A stretch of 64,000 bases of DNA. It comes from Ornithodoros turicata. Its lineage: Eukaryota; Arthropoda; Arachnida; Ixodida; Argasidae. The translations under genes and the position numbers were made by a program. The notes under the pieces were generated by a model, which saw only the letters and a list, made by a program, of their open reading frames with translations, was not told the DNA's origin and searched no databases. Of this stretch, positions 33,165-45,282 are shown piece after piece. The stretch spans positions 72,190,879 to 72,254,878 of the forward strand of contig NC_088201.1 of the NCBI RefSeq assembly GCF_037126465.1, read 5' to 3'. Position 1 is the stretch's first letter; each line of letters opens with the position of its first letter.

Positions 33165-34137
33165 AGGGACTGTCGCATCCGGAACCATGGACACTTTCCT
33201 AAACACGTAGCACAGTAATCTCCTGACAATCATTCTAATTCTAACCAGGCCCTTGAGTTGCACAGCTGGTTAGAGCCTTCGTAACTTTCATTGGGCATTC
33301 GTCGTGTGTGCAAACGACGACGACAACTACGAAAATAAGGATGGCTCAACGTGCCGATCTATTGTGGGTACAGTTGGCGAAGACTGTGATTGTCGCTGCA
33401 ATACTGCGGTGGATACACCACCAGAAGTTCTGGCCGAAGACAAAGAGCTGGGAACAAAGTGTGATGCGTGCTTACACTGTACTTCGCCGTCATTGCACAA
33501 CTCTGCCACTTCACCAGCACTGCAGCATATATCTACTCATCGGGTTCCTGGGGAGCACAGACGCCGCACAAACACTTGGATTGTTTCCTGCGTCGTAGTG
33601 AATGTCGCGGGATCAAGCATTGAGCACTCTAATCATGAACGTACCTAAACCAGTGGTCCTGAGGCTCGTTCTGTTGCGCTAACGCAGCTGCGGCACGTAC
33701 ATCACCAGCGACTTGCAGAGGAAGCGGATCCGTCGAATATGGGCCGTCATCAAACACGTATATTCGTCACAGGAGCTATTATTAAAGGCATTTGAACAGC
33801 ACGATTCGCCACTTCCGCGTTCCGAGTCCGCCATCTCCGTATGTGCCTTCGCCTTCGTCTCCCTGACCTTGCTCATGCAAGCAGCAAGCCGCGGGGACTC
33901 CTCTGGCTCGCCGCGTTCTTATTGGTCAGATTCCTCGTGACGTTGCTAAAGATTCTCAGCAGGGAGTTCCGCTTGGCGCCCGCATCCGTCGTCTGCTGTA
34001 GCGCCGCTTACACACGAATTATGCAAAAAGTATTCCGTCGATCGGGATGGGACTTTTGGAGTCATGGTCAGTGAAGGACGGGGAATCTCATTTCACTGTG
34101 GTTTCGGAATCGATCTGTGGTCGATGCGACTGTCCCT
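33165..34137. mobile_element. TTAA-flanked element with AGGGACNGTCGCATC ends
   Basis: TTAA at 33161-33164 and 34138-34141 flank AGGGACTGTCGCATC and, inverted, AGGGACAGTCGCATC. TTAA duplication is shared by piggyBac and Kolobok superfamilies. The ends do not start CCC as piggyBac ends do. The interior (973 bp) contains open frames without recognised domains. Could be a non-autonomous relative of the Kolobok-type gene at 53.7-61.6 kb; this is inference. Confidence 0.6.
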
Positions 34138-34141
34138 TTAA

Positions 34142-34639
34142 AGGAGCATGTAAGTGACATCTAACGTGGCTCGAAACCCTGCTCCATCTGTGGAGCTGTC
34201 CACCAGGAGTCACCGTGCAAAATATTTTCGCTCTGCGGTGTATTGTCACTGCGCAGTAAAATTTACAAAAGACAGTCGGAGAAAGCAGTCGCGGACGAGA
34301 GACACCAGCCCCGTGTGACGTAGAAACTGCTCAGGGCCTTTTTTCTTTGTTTTTGCTTCTCGGCTCACGCGCCGCTTATACATGCTTGAGCTGTGCCGTT
34401 GGACGTCACTGGTCACGTGCCGGAGCCCGTGATACGTCACGACGTCTTCTCGTTCGCCGATGCGCTCTTTCCACGTAGAGAGGGTTTTTTTTAATGGTGT
34501 GCGGAACAGAGCCTTGCGCGTGCTCTGTAGGTCACCTGAGCTCATCGTTCTTTCGCAGGAGCTCAATTTATTCGTTGCAGAATACACTGCAGCGAAAAAC
34601 AAAAACTATTGTGGGGGTGACTTCCATGCTCTTTTAATG
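34142..34639. other. No gene recognised
   Basis: Could be the extreme N-terminal part or upstream sequence of the Helitron fragment that follows, but no reading supports it. Confidence 0.3.
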
Positions 34640-35015
34640 TGGTCTCGGTGGTGTTTCCCGACGAACGGGTAGACGAGTTCGTGGTGTGCGCAACGTGTAA
34701 GATGACGTTATACGCCGGCAGGATTCCTTTTCTACCCTGCAGCAACGGCTTCGTGTACCCCGCGAAGTCTGTTCACCTGCTGCCGCTGAACTAGATTAGC
34801 GAAAGTTTGTGTTCCCTCGGATGCGCTTCATGCACATCCGGCGTCTCACGTACGCGAGGTCAGTTCTGCATCGTGGGACATAAGTTAACGTGGTTGTGGA
34901 GGTGGACAAGGTGATTCAATGTCTTCCGCGGCACGTTAGCAACGACACAGGGCTGTACGTGAACCTAAAGAAAATGAAGGTGTGCACGACGGTATACGCG
35001 CATGGCATCGTGAAG
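34640..35015 (+). pseudogene. Helitron N-terminal (DUF6570-type) fragment
   Basis: One frame reads FVVCATCKMTLYAGRIPFLPCSNGFVYP and a shifted frame RKFVFPRMRFMHIRRLTYA, then VDKVIQCLPRHVSNDTGLYVNLKKMKV...VYAHGIV. This is the order of the cysteine-pair and DUF6570 region that precedes the Rep domain in animal Helitrons. Two stops and a frameshift break it, and a SINE lies at its right edge. Confidence 0.6.
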
Positions 35016-35023
35016 AATCAAGC

Positions 35024-35255
35024 TCAGCTCCCGTGGCTTAGTGGCTGCGATGATGGCAATCCACGCCGAGACTGGGAGGTTACCCGGATTCGAATTCGGG
35101 TGCCGAATATGCTGTCTCAGTGCTTTCCCGGGGATTTCCTCAGACGCTTTAAGACAAGTCTCGGCACTGTTCCCTGTGAAGTCAGCCCAGGTCACACGAT
35201 TCCCCCGAGCAATACGCCGCCACACCGGCAGGGCAGATCGATCGGAAATAGCACA
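35024..35255 (+). mobile_element. Ruka-like SINE, copy 2 (truncated)
   Basis: The head AGCTCCCGTGGCTTAGTGGC, a B box (GGATTCGAATTCG, altered) and body match the 18.6-kb copy in reverse orientation. It ends near a C-run and CA microsatellite (35262-35292). Confidence 0.65.
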
Positions 35256-35579
35256 CACACAACGCCCCCCCCCCCCCACACACACATACACAGAAGGTAG
35301 AACTGAAGCTATTGCTCGGGTTTCTATGCCACAGTACCCTGTGCACCGATAAAATCCCCTTCGTCAGGGGCATAGACAAGCTACTGGTTGCCAATTCCGT
35401 CAGCCACTTCAGTTTCCATAGGCCTCTACTGTGCATTGTTCAGAGAATGCCCTCGATGAGCTCATAAATGCTATCATATTTCACTGCATTCTGCACCGCA
35501 ATTTCTGTCCTATGTTTTTGTTGTTGTTTTTTTGCTGTTGCATATTTAGTAGGGAGCGTTTTTTATAGTGGGATGGGCT

Positions 35580-35800
35580 AAATATGACATGGCGCTTTCT
35601 GTTTATGGCAAAAACGTGACGTTGACTTGGCAAATTTCAGCGTTGAATTCAATTTATTAAATTTATTTAAATTTCAATTTGATAGCATATTACTTGCTTT
35701 ACGTGGTTCCCTACAGATAAATGTCGTTCATTGCACATTTTCATCAGTGTACTTTCTTTATTAAAATTTTTCATATGGTTACTGAGACACCCTTTATATC
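35580..35800. mobile_element. Partial foldback/mariner-like MITE
   Basis: Contains GTTGACTTGGCAAATTTC and ends ...TGAGACACCCTTTA, paralleling the right arm of the element at 31516-32401. The left arm is missing. Confidence 0.4.
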
Positions 35801-36139
35801 ATATTGCTCTGCTTGTGCGTCGGAAGAGTACTGTGATAGTCGCTCGAAGAAACAGCTGATGATATTTTGGGGGTAATTAATTCTCGTTCGATTAAACTCC
35901 CCTTAAGCATCGCGACAAGAATGACCACTCAGCCAACTGCATTAGAAGTTCAGGAGTTAGTTATTAGAACACATTGGGCGTAGGATGCGTACAATACATA
36001 GGATACATTTTAATTGTTGCTGTACTAGGCACATGTCTTCTCACATTTTCATTGCAAATTGGCGTTTCTTATGTCTTCCGGTGTCCCCGTGGAGTGAGAT
36101 TTTTCTGTTGATTTGATCACCTGAAGCTCTCACGGAATA
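35801..36139. other. No gene recognised
   Basis: AT-rich, with no motif. Confidence 0.3.
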
Positions 36140-37330
36140 CTACTGTGACTCATAAATATTGATACCTTGAGAAGCTTTTATGGCAGAAACGGCATCGGTC
36201 TTCAGTGCTCGAAATGGAGTCCCGTATGTTCGTTGATTTCTTGCGAAATTAACGTTGAGCCAAATTTTGGATCCGAGCGCGACACCCCACCTTGGGTTTA
36301 TAGCGGCAAAGAACTCCAGCTTCCACTTTACTTTTGTTACGGAACCACCTGCCTTGAAGACAGTGAACCATGGACCAGAAAGGGGGCTTATCACAAGGCG
36401 CGAGGTCTGGGCTATATGCCGAGTGAGGTATTGCTTTGATACCTTCCAGCTCTTGGATTATTTCCTGGGTCCTGGAGATGCATTGTCTCGCTGCAGGAAC
36501 GGTGTTGTTTCGGGACGTAGCAGCAAACATTTTAATAATAATAATTGGGTGTTCACGTGGCGAGACAACTGAGATCATGAGCGACGCCACAGCGGTCGGT
36601 CTGTGGATTGCTTTTGCCCACCTGAGGGTTCTTTAACGTGCGATGAAAGCTCATCACACGGCACCCCGTATTTAACGTCCCTCGCGGAAGACGGCGTGTC
36701 TAAGCAACTTGTACCCTGCCACCAAAGCAAACATTTGGGCAGAGTAGAACTCGGCGGAGATGTCACGGCCACTTAGGACAAACTCGTGGTGCACCATACT
36801 ATCAAGGTTTCATGTGACGAACCCTGCCCATTGAGCAAGACTATGCTAGAAGACATGGGTCGAACCACTTATTTCCCGTATTAAAATGTCCCGTGTATTA
36901 AAGTTCCCGCGAACGAGCCAGGATTTTAATCACACGTCACGATACGTTTGGTGAAACGTCGTTAGCCTGGATTTAAAGGTATTGTCGACACACTCACTCG
37001 TCGCTGAGTTTGCGAAGATGTCAATTTGTGAGGGACCACTCGCGAGCCTCTGCAAACCTTCCTGGGTGCATGCGGGTGGCGAACAGTGCTTGTTGCATGA
37101 AGAACAATTTCAGAGTCACCCTGATAGGTCTTCCAGGGTGAGGCTCGTCTTGCAGACTCAGGCTGCCAAACTTGAAATTAGCAAACCGTCTTTTTGCCGT
37201 GGCGTTATTTATAACATTTTCCCTCCTTTGATTCGCAAGTGTCTCGTACGCGTCGGGGCCAAGTGTGAACTCGTTGAGGAAAGGTTCCCGAACGATGCGT
37301 TTTTGCTTCTCCATTTTGCTGATTGGTAAA
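36140..37330 (-). pseudogene. Second mariner transposase pseudogene, split by a SINE
   Basis: On the minus strand the N-terminus (37315 to about 37110) reads MEKQKRIVREPFLNEF...ATAKRRFANFKFGSLSLQDEPHPGRP, the mariner helix-turn-helix and linker. After the SINE (36533-36725) comes ARQCISRTQEIIQELEGIKA then IPHSAYSPDLAPCD, the C-terminal catalytic signature. The middle is decayed. It is a different subfamily from the 28-kb copy. Confidence 0.7.
36533..36725 (-). mobile_element. SINE family 2, body copy with 11-bp target duplication
   Basis: Flanked by AGCAAACATTT at 36522-36532 and 36726-36736. The (TTA)n tail (minus sense) is next to the left flank. It has the body words GGGACGTTAAATACGGGGTG and CGTTAAAGAACCCTCAGG. 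5'-truncated, without the tRNA head. Confidence 0.8.
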
Positions 37331-37590
37331 CACAAACAACAACAATGCAGACAGATAAGCCACTGTGTTTTTGAAAGAAGAACATACATCTAATCAACCA
37401 CATAAGAACACCTGTAGCGGTTGCACTCCCTCTGCTAGGAGAGCGCCACAATCATCGGGTGTGAGAAGGGTATCACTATTTATGACTCAACCTAGTGCAA
37501 TCTGGCACTGTTGCGCTGCACTGTCAACGTGATCTGGACTGGTCAGGTACACAAATCATGGCACCTACGGTGAACCACCTACCATTTGAA
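37331..37590. other. No gene recognised
   Basis: Unassigned spacer between the mariner and the SINE. Confidence 0.3.
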
Positions 37591-37601
37591 TTCATTTAGC
37601 T

Positions 37602-37943
37602 CTTTTAATGTCGTGTTAGCGCCGCGAGGCAACTGTGGCTATGAGCAGCATACATAGATGTGGACACATGGAGTCTGGACAGCAGGAAGGAGTAGGGGAC
37701 AGAGTATGCACCCTAGACCCTCTTCAGGGGGAACTGTGCCGACATTTGTCTGGAAAGTCGGCGCCGGAAAACCGGAAACCCCGAAAAGCGAAAAACCGAA
37801 GTCTGCCGGAAAACCCAGAGAAAACATCAGACAGCACAGCCAGTGGTAGGATTCCAACCTACCACCTCACAGTCTTTAGCTCGACCTTGGCTACCGCCAT
37901 CGAACGGATGCTTTTAATCGCTCAGCCATGCCGCTGGTGGAAG
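37602..37943 (-). mobile_element. Ruka-like SINE, copy 3, with target duplication
   Basis: Matches the 18.6-kb copy (CGTGTTAGCGCCGCGAGGCA; CAGGGGGAACTGTGCCGACA) with an extra internal segment near 37755-37800. Flanked by TTCATTTAGCT (37591-37601) and TTCATTCAGCT (37944-37954), 10 of 11 identical. Confidence 0.78.
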
Positions 37944-37954
37944 TTCATTCAGCT

Positions 37955-38876
37955 GCCCCCTATTTACACTACATAAACTAGACATCAGGCGGGAAAACAA
38001 CTTGATAAGAACAGCGTCTCGATCACCACCACCACATGAACTCTCAATGTCTCACCGTTCAGCTGAGGAGCTTGAGTCACTATACATTTCCCGCAATTGA
38101 GGAACAACGCCGTGTAATCCACGTAACCGGAGCCGAAGTCTGCAAAAGCAAGAAGAAAAGGATCACAACCGCAGCATTTGTTCAGGTCCATCGTGTGTGC
38201 ATGCACAGTGAGTTGGGATTTCAGCAAAAGAAGCACCTGAAGAAGGAAAACGGCTGTTTCGCAAATACGTAGACCCCGGATTCCTAGGCAAATGCCCATT
38301 TTTTTCCCGTGTGGTTCTAATAGTGCCTTTTCAATACAGGAGCACGAACAGAGTGCTGGGGAACCTCCTGTATCGATTTGACAGTGCTTATAATGCATAT
38401 TACGGCGTTAGTGCCTATTTTGGCGTCGATGCCTAAAACTCCGATTAAACATCGAAAAATGCCTATAGCGGCCCTAAAGCGGTGGCGAACTTCGTTGTCA
38501 AGGCGAAATTGACATCGGTCACGTCGGACGTCCTTTTGACACCCTTGACTTCTTGAAAGAAGCGAGTATCTCAAAGGTGCTGGAATGTTACCTGAGGATT
38601 CAAAATCGGCTACTCGGTACAGTCGCTTACTCGTTATTTCTCTCCCTTCCAGCATTGTGTTGTTTCGTGGGTCGTTATTATAAAATATATAGGCACGTTT
38701 CGTAACGGCTTTGTCGCAATCTAGAACTCACAGAGCTATTGCCTGTTTACATCTAGAAGAATCCCCGAAGCTCTTTTAATTTGTTCTTTTAATGCCGAAA
38801 ACGAAATCTAGAAGGCGAAGCTGAAACGTTTGAGGACTAAGAAGTTTGCGCGTTAGACTAAAGCCTCCGATGCTCG
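37955..38876. other. No gene recognised
   Basis: A GTGCCTAT...GGCGTCGATGCCTA-type motif at 38409-38433 has an inverted relative near 40160-40220, hinting at an old repeat. Confidence 0.3.
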
Positions 38877-39915
38877 TACACACTAAACTTTTTTACGCCT
38901 TTTTGAGTATAAGGTGGGTGTACCATAACTCACACCCCTTGAGAGTAAAATTTTGTAGGTGTAATGAAATATACCTACCTCTCAGGGTGTATTTCACAAC
39001 ACCTTCAAACTTTTACACTTAAAAGGATGTGAGTTATGGTACAGCCACATTACCTCTGAAAGGGTGTAACATCTACTTAGCGGGTGTGCGGCTTGTTGGA
39101 CTGTTAATTGGAATTAACACTGCCAATTGGACGATACCCTACCTGATTCACTTTTTAGTGTCAACTGACAACCTTAAGCAATGGAGTAACATGTGCAGCT
39201 TTGTTTCCATAGTGAGTGTATATCATGCATATCAGCCAAAGTAAATGCATAACATGAACATATAATGTATTGTGTTCTCCTAATATAGCAATTCCGAACT
39301 GGTGCTATATTGGACCAGTATACGGTCTGATATACAGGTTAGGATATACGCGCTTAAATTGAGAGATGGATTTGAAACATCACATAAATGGGATGACGAA
39401 CCAAAAGCTCACTTAGAAAGGCAGAGAAAACAGAACTCACTTAAGAGAAAACAGATACTATATATGTTGCCTGTCTTACGAGCGTCTGCAAATTCGACAG
39501 CCCTGCTCCCATTCCAGTCTAAAGGAAGGGTGAGGTGTCTAAGTTTAAGTTGATTATATACACAAGAAAACACTGAAGTGAGGAATTGCTTGGTGTATCA
39601 ACTCGCCATCAAGATATATACCATTTGTGTTTCTTACTGGTTTTGGTATGAGGGAAACTTATGACTCAGTGTACACACCATTCATATTCCACGACAATGT
39701 TAAACATTTTACAATAAGGCAAAACACCCTTAAACCATTACACCCTTATTACATCCTCAGTACAGCCTTAACACACCAATGTAGATGTGTACTCAATTCA
39801 TACCCATCTATGAGAGGATCAGCCTCGAAGGGATGTAATATGAGTGTGATCTGGGTGTAGATTGCAAAATACACCAATCTTATACTAACGTAGGTGTAAA
39901 AAAACTTAGTGTGTA
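38877..39915. mobile_element. 1.04-kb TIR element rich in GGGTGTAA hairpins
   Basis: Ends TACACACTAAACTTTTTTAC and, inverted, TACACACTAAGTTTTTTTAC. The subterminal sequence is full of alternating GGGTGT and ACACCC words that can form many small hairpins. The interior (39060-39700) is AT-rich and non-coding. Superfamily not determined. Confidence 0.68.
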
Positions 39916-40965
39916 GGCCATCTCGCACTTCGCCAGTATGCTACCCGTGACAAATCCTTCTTCGAGAGGTCATCGTGGAACTGGTGGCAATGGCTAGAAG
40001 CCTTGTCACCGTATAGGATGGATAAGTTTTGCATTTCGAGCAGCAAAAAAATCAGAAAAAAACTCCTATTCGGTACTGTTCTTGCGTGTAGAATTGATTT
40101 ATTCATTGTTTTTGCACTTTCAAAGATACAGATGGAAAAAAAAAGCTCAAGAATTTATAGTGCCTCTAATGCCATTTGTAGTGCCTAAATCGGGATTTTT
40201 CCGCCTTCTATAGGCGCCTAAAACAATCTTTTTTTCGTGCTTAAAAATCCGGGCTCTATCCATCACCAACATGGCGTTGCGATGATAATCGTCTAGTTTT
40301 TCGGCGAGCAGATGACGACGATGAACAGAAAAAAAATGGGGAAGTAAGTCGCGGCAAAAACGAAAGAAAAAAATGCAGACACTATGGAGGAAAGGAGGTG
40401 AGCAGCTGAAATAAGCGAATGACTCTGAAAATGTAGTTTTTCACCGCCTTCTTTTATTTGCTCGAAACTGTGCAGGAATATGATGAGGAATTCCAGTGGT
40501 CGATTTGGAGCGTGTGTTTCTGCTCCGCGGTGGAGAAAGCGTGTTTCACTGGTCGGTTCCGCTTGGATTCGCCTGTTTCACTCGTCGTTTCAGATCAACT
40601 CGCTCCGCGACGGAGTGCTCCTGTTTGCTCCGCTGAGAAAGCCGGAACTCCAACGAATCATTGTCGTAACTTCCGCATCTTCAAGGCCGAGCAACAGCAA
40701 TTGCTGGACCAGATGGGTGACATAAACCCGCCTTTGTTGTAACTACCCTCAAGCGAGTGCTTTTCGCAAAACTGCCATCTTGTCGTGGTCACACGTCATA
40801 GGCAACGTCATTTTGAGGACTTTGTTTACATGCCGTTTTAGCGCTTGTCGACATATTTCTGTCGGCATAAAACCAAACAAGTTGAACGTATTTTGCCAGC
40901 TTATACTATACGGTGCTTCTTCCGCGACATGGTAGCCCATTTCTCCTTAGTTTAAGTCAGAGTGT
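39916..40965. other. No gene recognised
   Basis: Open frames at 40458-40742 have no motif. Confidence 0.3.
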
Positions 40966-41107
40966 CGAACCGAACCGGAACCGAAAACCGGAATTAACCG
41001 TTATTTTTAGCTGGAACTGAACTGGAACTGAACCGTAATTACTAGCGGAACCGAACCAATCTAAAAATTCCGGTTACCGGTTCGGGATACCGGTTCGGTT
41101 CGGGTTG
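40966..41107. mobile_element. hAT-like terminal fragment rich in GAACCGAACCGG
   Basis: Starts CAGAGTGTCGAACCGAACC and contains many permuted AACCGGAACC words in both orientations, the subterminal style of hAT elements. The opposite end is not seen. Confidence 0.45.
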
Positions 41108-41633
41108 GTGTGTGCTGCCTGTTATCTATGCCATCTTCTGGTGGCGACATCCGTTTTATGTGAATAATACTCGAGATTCGGCGGTGCGTTCGGGTGCGCG
41201 GAACATACAAGGCCAAGGGCGAAGTTAGTTGTCCCCTCGCCGCCGCTTATAGAGGAAACATGTTTTGTCATTCCTACCTTCGAAAGCTTGCAGCAGTACT
41301 GCACTGTAACAACATCATGTGGAATATTTAAAACGTAGCCAAAGAACCACTATGTTCAATAAGGCTGCACTGCTCTGCTGCTGCAAGTGTGCCGCGACGC
41401 GCCAGTCACAGCATTTCAGCCCTTCCATTTGCAAGTGCCCCGTCCCCGGCACCGACAGCGGCGGCTGCGGAGTGTGCGGTGCACTTCTATAGTTTCAATT
41501 TTAGAGTTGTGGAGTGTGGACGCTGGCCGAAGTTGTGCCAGTCTGTCCGAACGCAGACGCAAAGAAGACGAAAGGAAGCACACGGAGGTCAGTGCAAGTT
41601 GCAGTGAGTGAAGTTCCTCGAACTACATATATA
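41108..41633. other. No gene recognised
   Basis: Nothing supportable beyond short open frames. Confidence 0.3.
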
Positions 41634-42358
41634 CAGGGTGTTTCACCTAACGTGATAAAAAATTCTAACTGGCGACGTACTCGCCGGAGGATTGTGGGAC
41701 TTTCGGCAATTACCTTCTGGAAACTATTGCCACCATTGAGGAGGCTTTGGACAATTTTCAATTGCGGTAAATTTTTTTTTATTGAACTTCGAAAATTGCA
41801 CAGCGAACCTCACTTTCTTCTTTTTTTTTTTACATAAATATGAAGTCCTTCACGGATAGCCACAGACCCAACAAAAACTATGCACAGTATCCCAACAGAA
41901 ATAGTCGAAAAAAAAGTGAAAATTACGCTTTAGCCCCGCCTGCTTGATTTTCGCAAAGAAGCGCTCGCGACATGTTCGTCTAGAGGAGGAAGTGTCCCCG
42001 CCTTCATTTGTTTTCTCCTTCCTTGTGATAAGACGGTTACTTTGTTTTCTTTGTGATAAGACGGTAGTCACCAGCATCAAGGTCAAAGCGGGGAAAAGAA
42101 AGGTCAAACAAGAGGCGGGACACTTCCTCCTCTAGACGCACATGTCGCTCGCGCTTCTTTGCGAAAATCAAGCAGGCGGGGCTAAAACGTAATTTTCACT
42201 AATTTCTTCCGACTATTTCTGTTGCGATAAGTGCATCCGTGGAGGACGTCATATTTCTGTTAAAAAAGTGAGATTCGCTTGGCTATTTTCAAACTGCAAT
42301 TGAAAAAAATAAATTTCACTCAATTAAAAACTGTCCAAAGCCTTCCTACAAATTCCCA
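41634..42358. mobile_element. Foldback element with CAGGGTGTTTCAC end, right terminus lost
   Basis: After TA, CAGGGTGTTTCACCTAACG starts the element. Its arms (about 41735-42030 and 42060-42358) are inverted copies; for example AGGAGGAAGTGTCCC at 41980 pairs with GGGACACTTCCTCCT at 42118. The last 100 bp of the right arm are missing at the start of a LINE. Confidence 0.68.
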
Positions 42359-42359
42359 A

Positions 42360-45065
42360 GTTGTACACCGGGCCGCTGCCTCCTTTAAGATGCGGTAAAA
42401 GGGATCTACCTGACTGGCAGGTCATGAAAGGGTCGGACGACACCGCCTATAGGTCGTCCACGGAAGAGACCAGTAGCATCGAACCTGATTCCCCTGCGAG
42501 CGGATGCATGGTGATCACAGGCAAGAGAAGTGTGCCACCAAGTGATTAATCTGTAATCACCACTTCAGACGATGAACAACCTTTCCAAGAGGCTGCAAAA
42601 CGCGCAAGGAAATCGAACCCTCGCCACACCGCGCGAGTAAACTCTCTGGAGGGAATTACCGTGATATTCGCGCCGCTGGAACGGGCTTCTAACCTGGCCA
42701 AACTCAATCACCTCAAGCTCTCTCAGTTTCTTACTTCGGTGCTGCAGGGGAGAATCAAGCGAATCCGGCCGAACTATATGCCAAGAACACTACTATGCCA
42801 AAGTACCCCTCTTGCAACTTACCAAAATCTGTTCGATTATCTGCCACGAGCAATACAGTGGGTACGAACATGTGGCTGCTTGCTGCAGTCGAACGAAAAC
42901 GTGCCCTAACTGTTGGACATCCCACGACAATTTGGAGTGCCCTTCTACCGGTTCGGAGTACCAGAACCCTTCTGCATAAACTGCAAAGGGAAGCATACAG
43001 CCACATCTAGGGACTGCCCGAAACTAAGAGAGCAGTGGCGCATCACCCGGGAACGATCGCGCTCCAATAGTACCCACAGAGAGGCGAAGGAAAAGGTCAG
43101 AAGGATAGGGCACCATAGACATCTCAAGCACAGCAGTGCGCTGAAGCCTTATGCTGCTTCTGTGAAAACTGGAGCTAGGCACCCCGCCTGGATTGCTCCT
43201 GCGACGCAGCCACAAGCCCCGTGGACAGAAGCTTGATTTTCCTTCGCTACCACCCAAAGAGCATCAGGAGGTGCAAAGGTGTGCTACACTCAAGAAGCCA
43301 TTGGAATGCAACAGCGGCTCCCCGACAATATACTCTCAGCCTGCTTACCGCACAGCACTGGACCGATCGGTGGGAACTGGTATGCCTGCGCTGATAGTGC
43401 GGCTGCTGTTTGCAGCACTCAAGGCCATCATCTCTGCTTGTCCCGAAGTCACCGCCCTTGCCGAAATCCAATTGACCTTACAACTCGAAGCAGAACATAA
43501 CTGCCGTCACATTTCTCATCGTCCTAAATGAAACCGGCCAGGAGATTATTATGATGGGAAGAAGAAACAGTAGAGCATTCCACCCTCGTATTCTACGTTG
43601 GAATTCCAGAAGATTCGTGCACAAACAGGCCAACCTCAAGCTACTCTTACGAAAGGAGGACTTTGATTTCTTGGCTATACAAGAAAGCCTCACTCAGCCG
43701 TCATTTAAGATTCCGCCATACGTGTCGTACCACGCTAGGGGTCTTCAAGCTGATGGCCTCCCGATGGCATCACTATTTGTGCAACGGAATATTGCTCAGG
43801 CTGAGATCGGCTGGGATCCACAAACGAATGCGTCCTACACCATATGCGCCACATCTGACCATATACGCCGATGATATCTGTCTCCGCATAGCAGGAACGA
43901 ACAAGGAGTACATTCGCGACTCAGCCGACGTAGCACTAAATGCCATCAACGAGGCCTTATTGGAAGGTTGGAAATATCACCAGAAAAGTCCCAATGTCTT
44001 GTCTGTATCCCTCCAAGGAAACACGTTGGTTGGGACTTCCCACGTCTAAGCATCAATAACATCTGTGTTCCAAGATGTACGTAAAGCATGCAGATACCTT
44101 GGTGTCACTATTGACAGCGCCTTGCGCTGGACGAAGCACGTGCACGAAACCATTGCTAAAGGGAAGAAATAGCTAAATTTGCTCAGACGAATCAGTGGCA
44201 AAACATGGGGCTGTAATGCACGATCTATGCTCACTCTGCACAGAGCTCTTAATTTATCTCGGATTCTGTATGCGACGTCTTACGTTGACTTGCCGCCAAC
44301 ACAATGACTGAATCTCGAGCGTCTCCATCGGGCCGGCATACGAACAGCGCTTGGTCTACCCAGATATTACTTGGCAGCGCTTGGTCTAACAGCTACTTGG
44401 ACCAATTAGCATCTGCCTCACACCACAGCACAAGCCCCAATTTGCCAACCCCGGGAGACAGCGACAGAAAATTTGTTATCGATGAGATAGTTCTTACACA
44501 GCACCCTGCGATCCGGAACATCCTGCAAAATCATCGACTTGATCTCCCGTTGAATGGACTTTCCCGCAGTACACAAACCCTGCTTTTCAGGTTACGAACA
44601 AGAAGCGCTGTCACTAAATCACAGTTATTCAAGATTGGCTCTCTGGACAACGCAAATTTCAAATTGCATACATTGTCAGCAAATCGAAACTATTGAACAC
44701 ATCCTGCTCCATTGCTGTGCATATGCTGTTGTGCAGAAAAAAATACCTTGGTCATTGCAGGAATTGTACGGTGGATGATGTCCTACATCCCAGAGGCTCT
44801 TTCACGGAAAGACTCTCCAAAATTCGCAGCCTCGTCGGCTTTCTCCAGGAGTCTGGCCTCGCTCGAGACTATGAGTACTACTCGGACTTCTCACCAATTC
44901 TGGCAGTGACTGTCCTAGATATTAACTTTCGGCCGTCATCTTTCCTTCGTCTGTTATCACATCATCTCATCTCATCCTTGCTACAGTCGTGACGCTGCCC
45001 ACGTAAGTAAGGCCAACAACGGCAAGCCGATTTTCCCCACCACCACCACCATCGGGGGATTCTGG
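42360..45065 (+). pseudogene. RNase H-bearing LINE (family B) with ORF1, ORF2 and internal deletions
   Basis: ORF1 remnants: VNSLEGITVIFAPLERASNL and LSQFLTSVLQGRIKRIRPNY, then a zinc knuckle CINCKGKHTATSRDC. ORF2 starts with the endonuclease (ILRWNSRRFVHKQAN...DFLAIQES) and then jumps straight to HIYADDICLRIAG, so most of the RT is gone. It resumes CKYLGVTIDSALRWTKH-like sequence, loses the RNase H core between GLPRYYLAALGL and DQLASASHHSTSPNLPTPGD, and ends with a zinc-binding C-terminus and a 3' UTR shared with the 12.8-kb copy. Several stops and frameshifts. It is the only copy here retaining ORF1. Confidence 0.75.
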
Positions 45066-45282
45066 TGCTCGCTCCAGATCGACCAGTGGAATTCGCCATG
45101 GTCAACACACATTACAACTAACATCTGATTGATCAAAAAATTTGCACCATAGTTCTCCTTCCAAGCACGTTCTATATCATGATTGTATTACATGGTGGCC
45201 TAGATGATATCATAACTGGTTATAACATTATATAGGTTTACTCAGGGGCGTCAGAAGTCCTTCACGGCAAGGGGAAGGCGGG

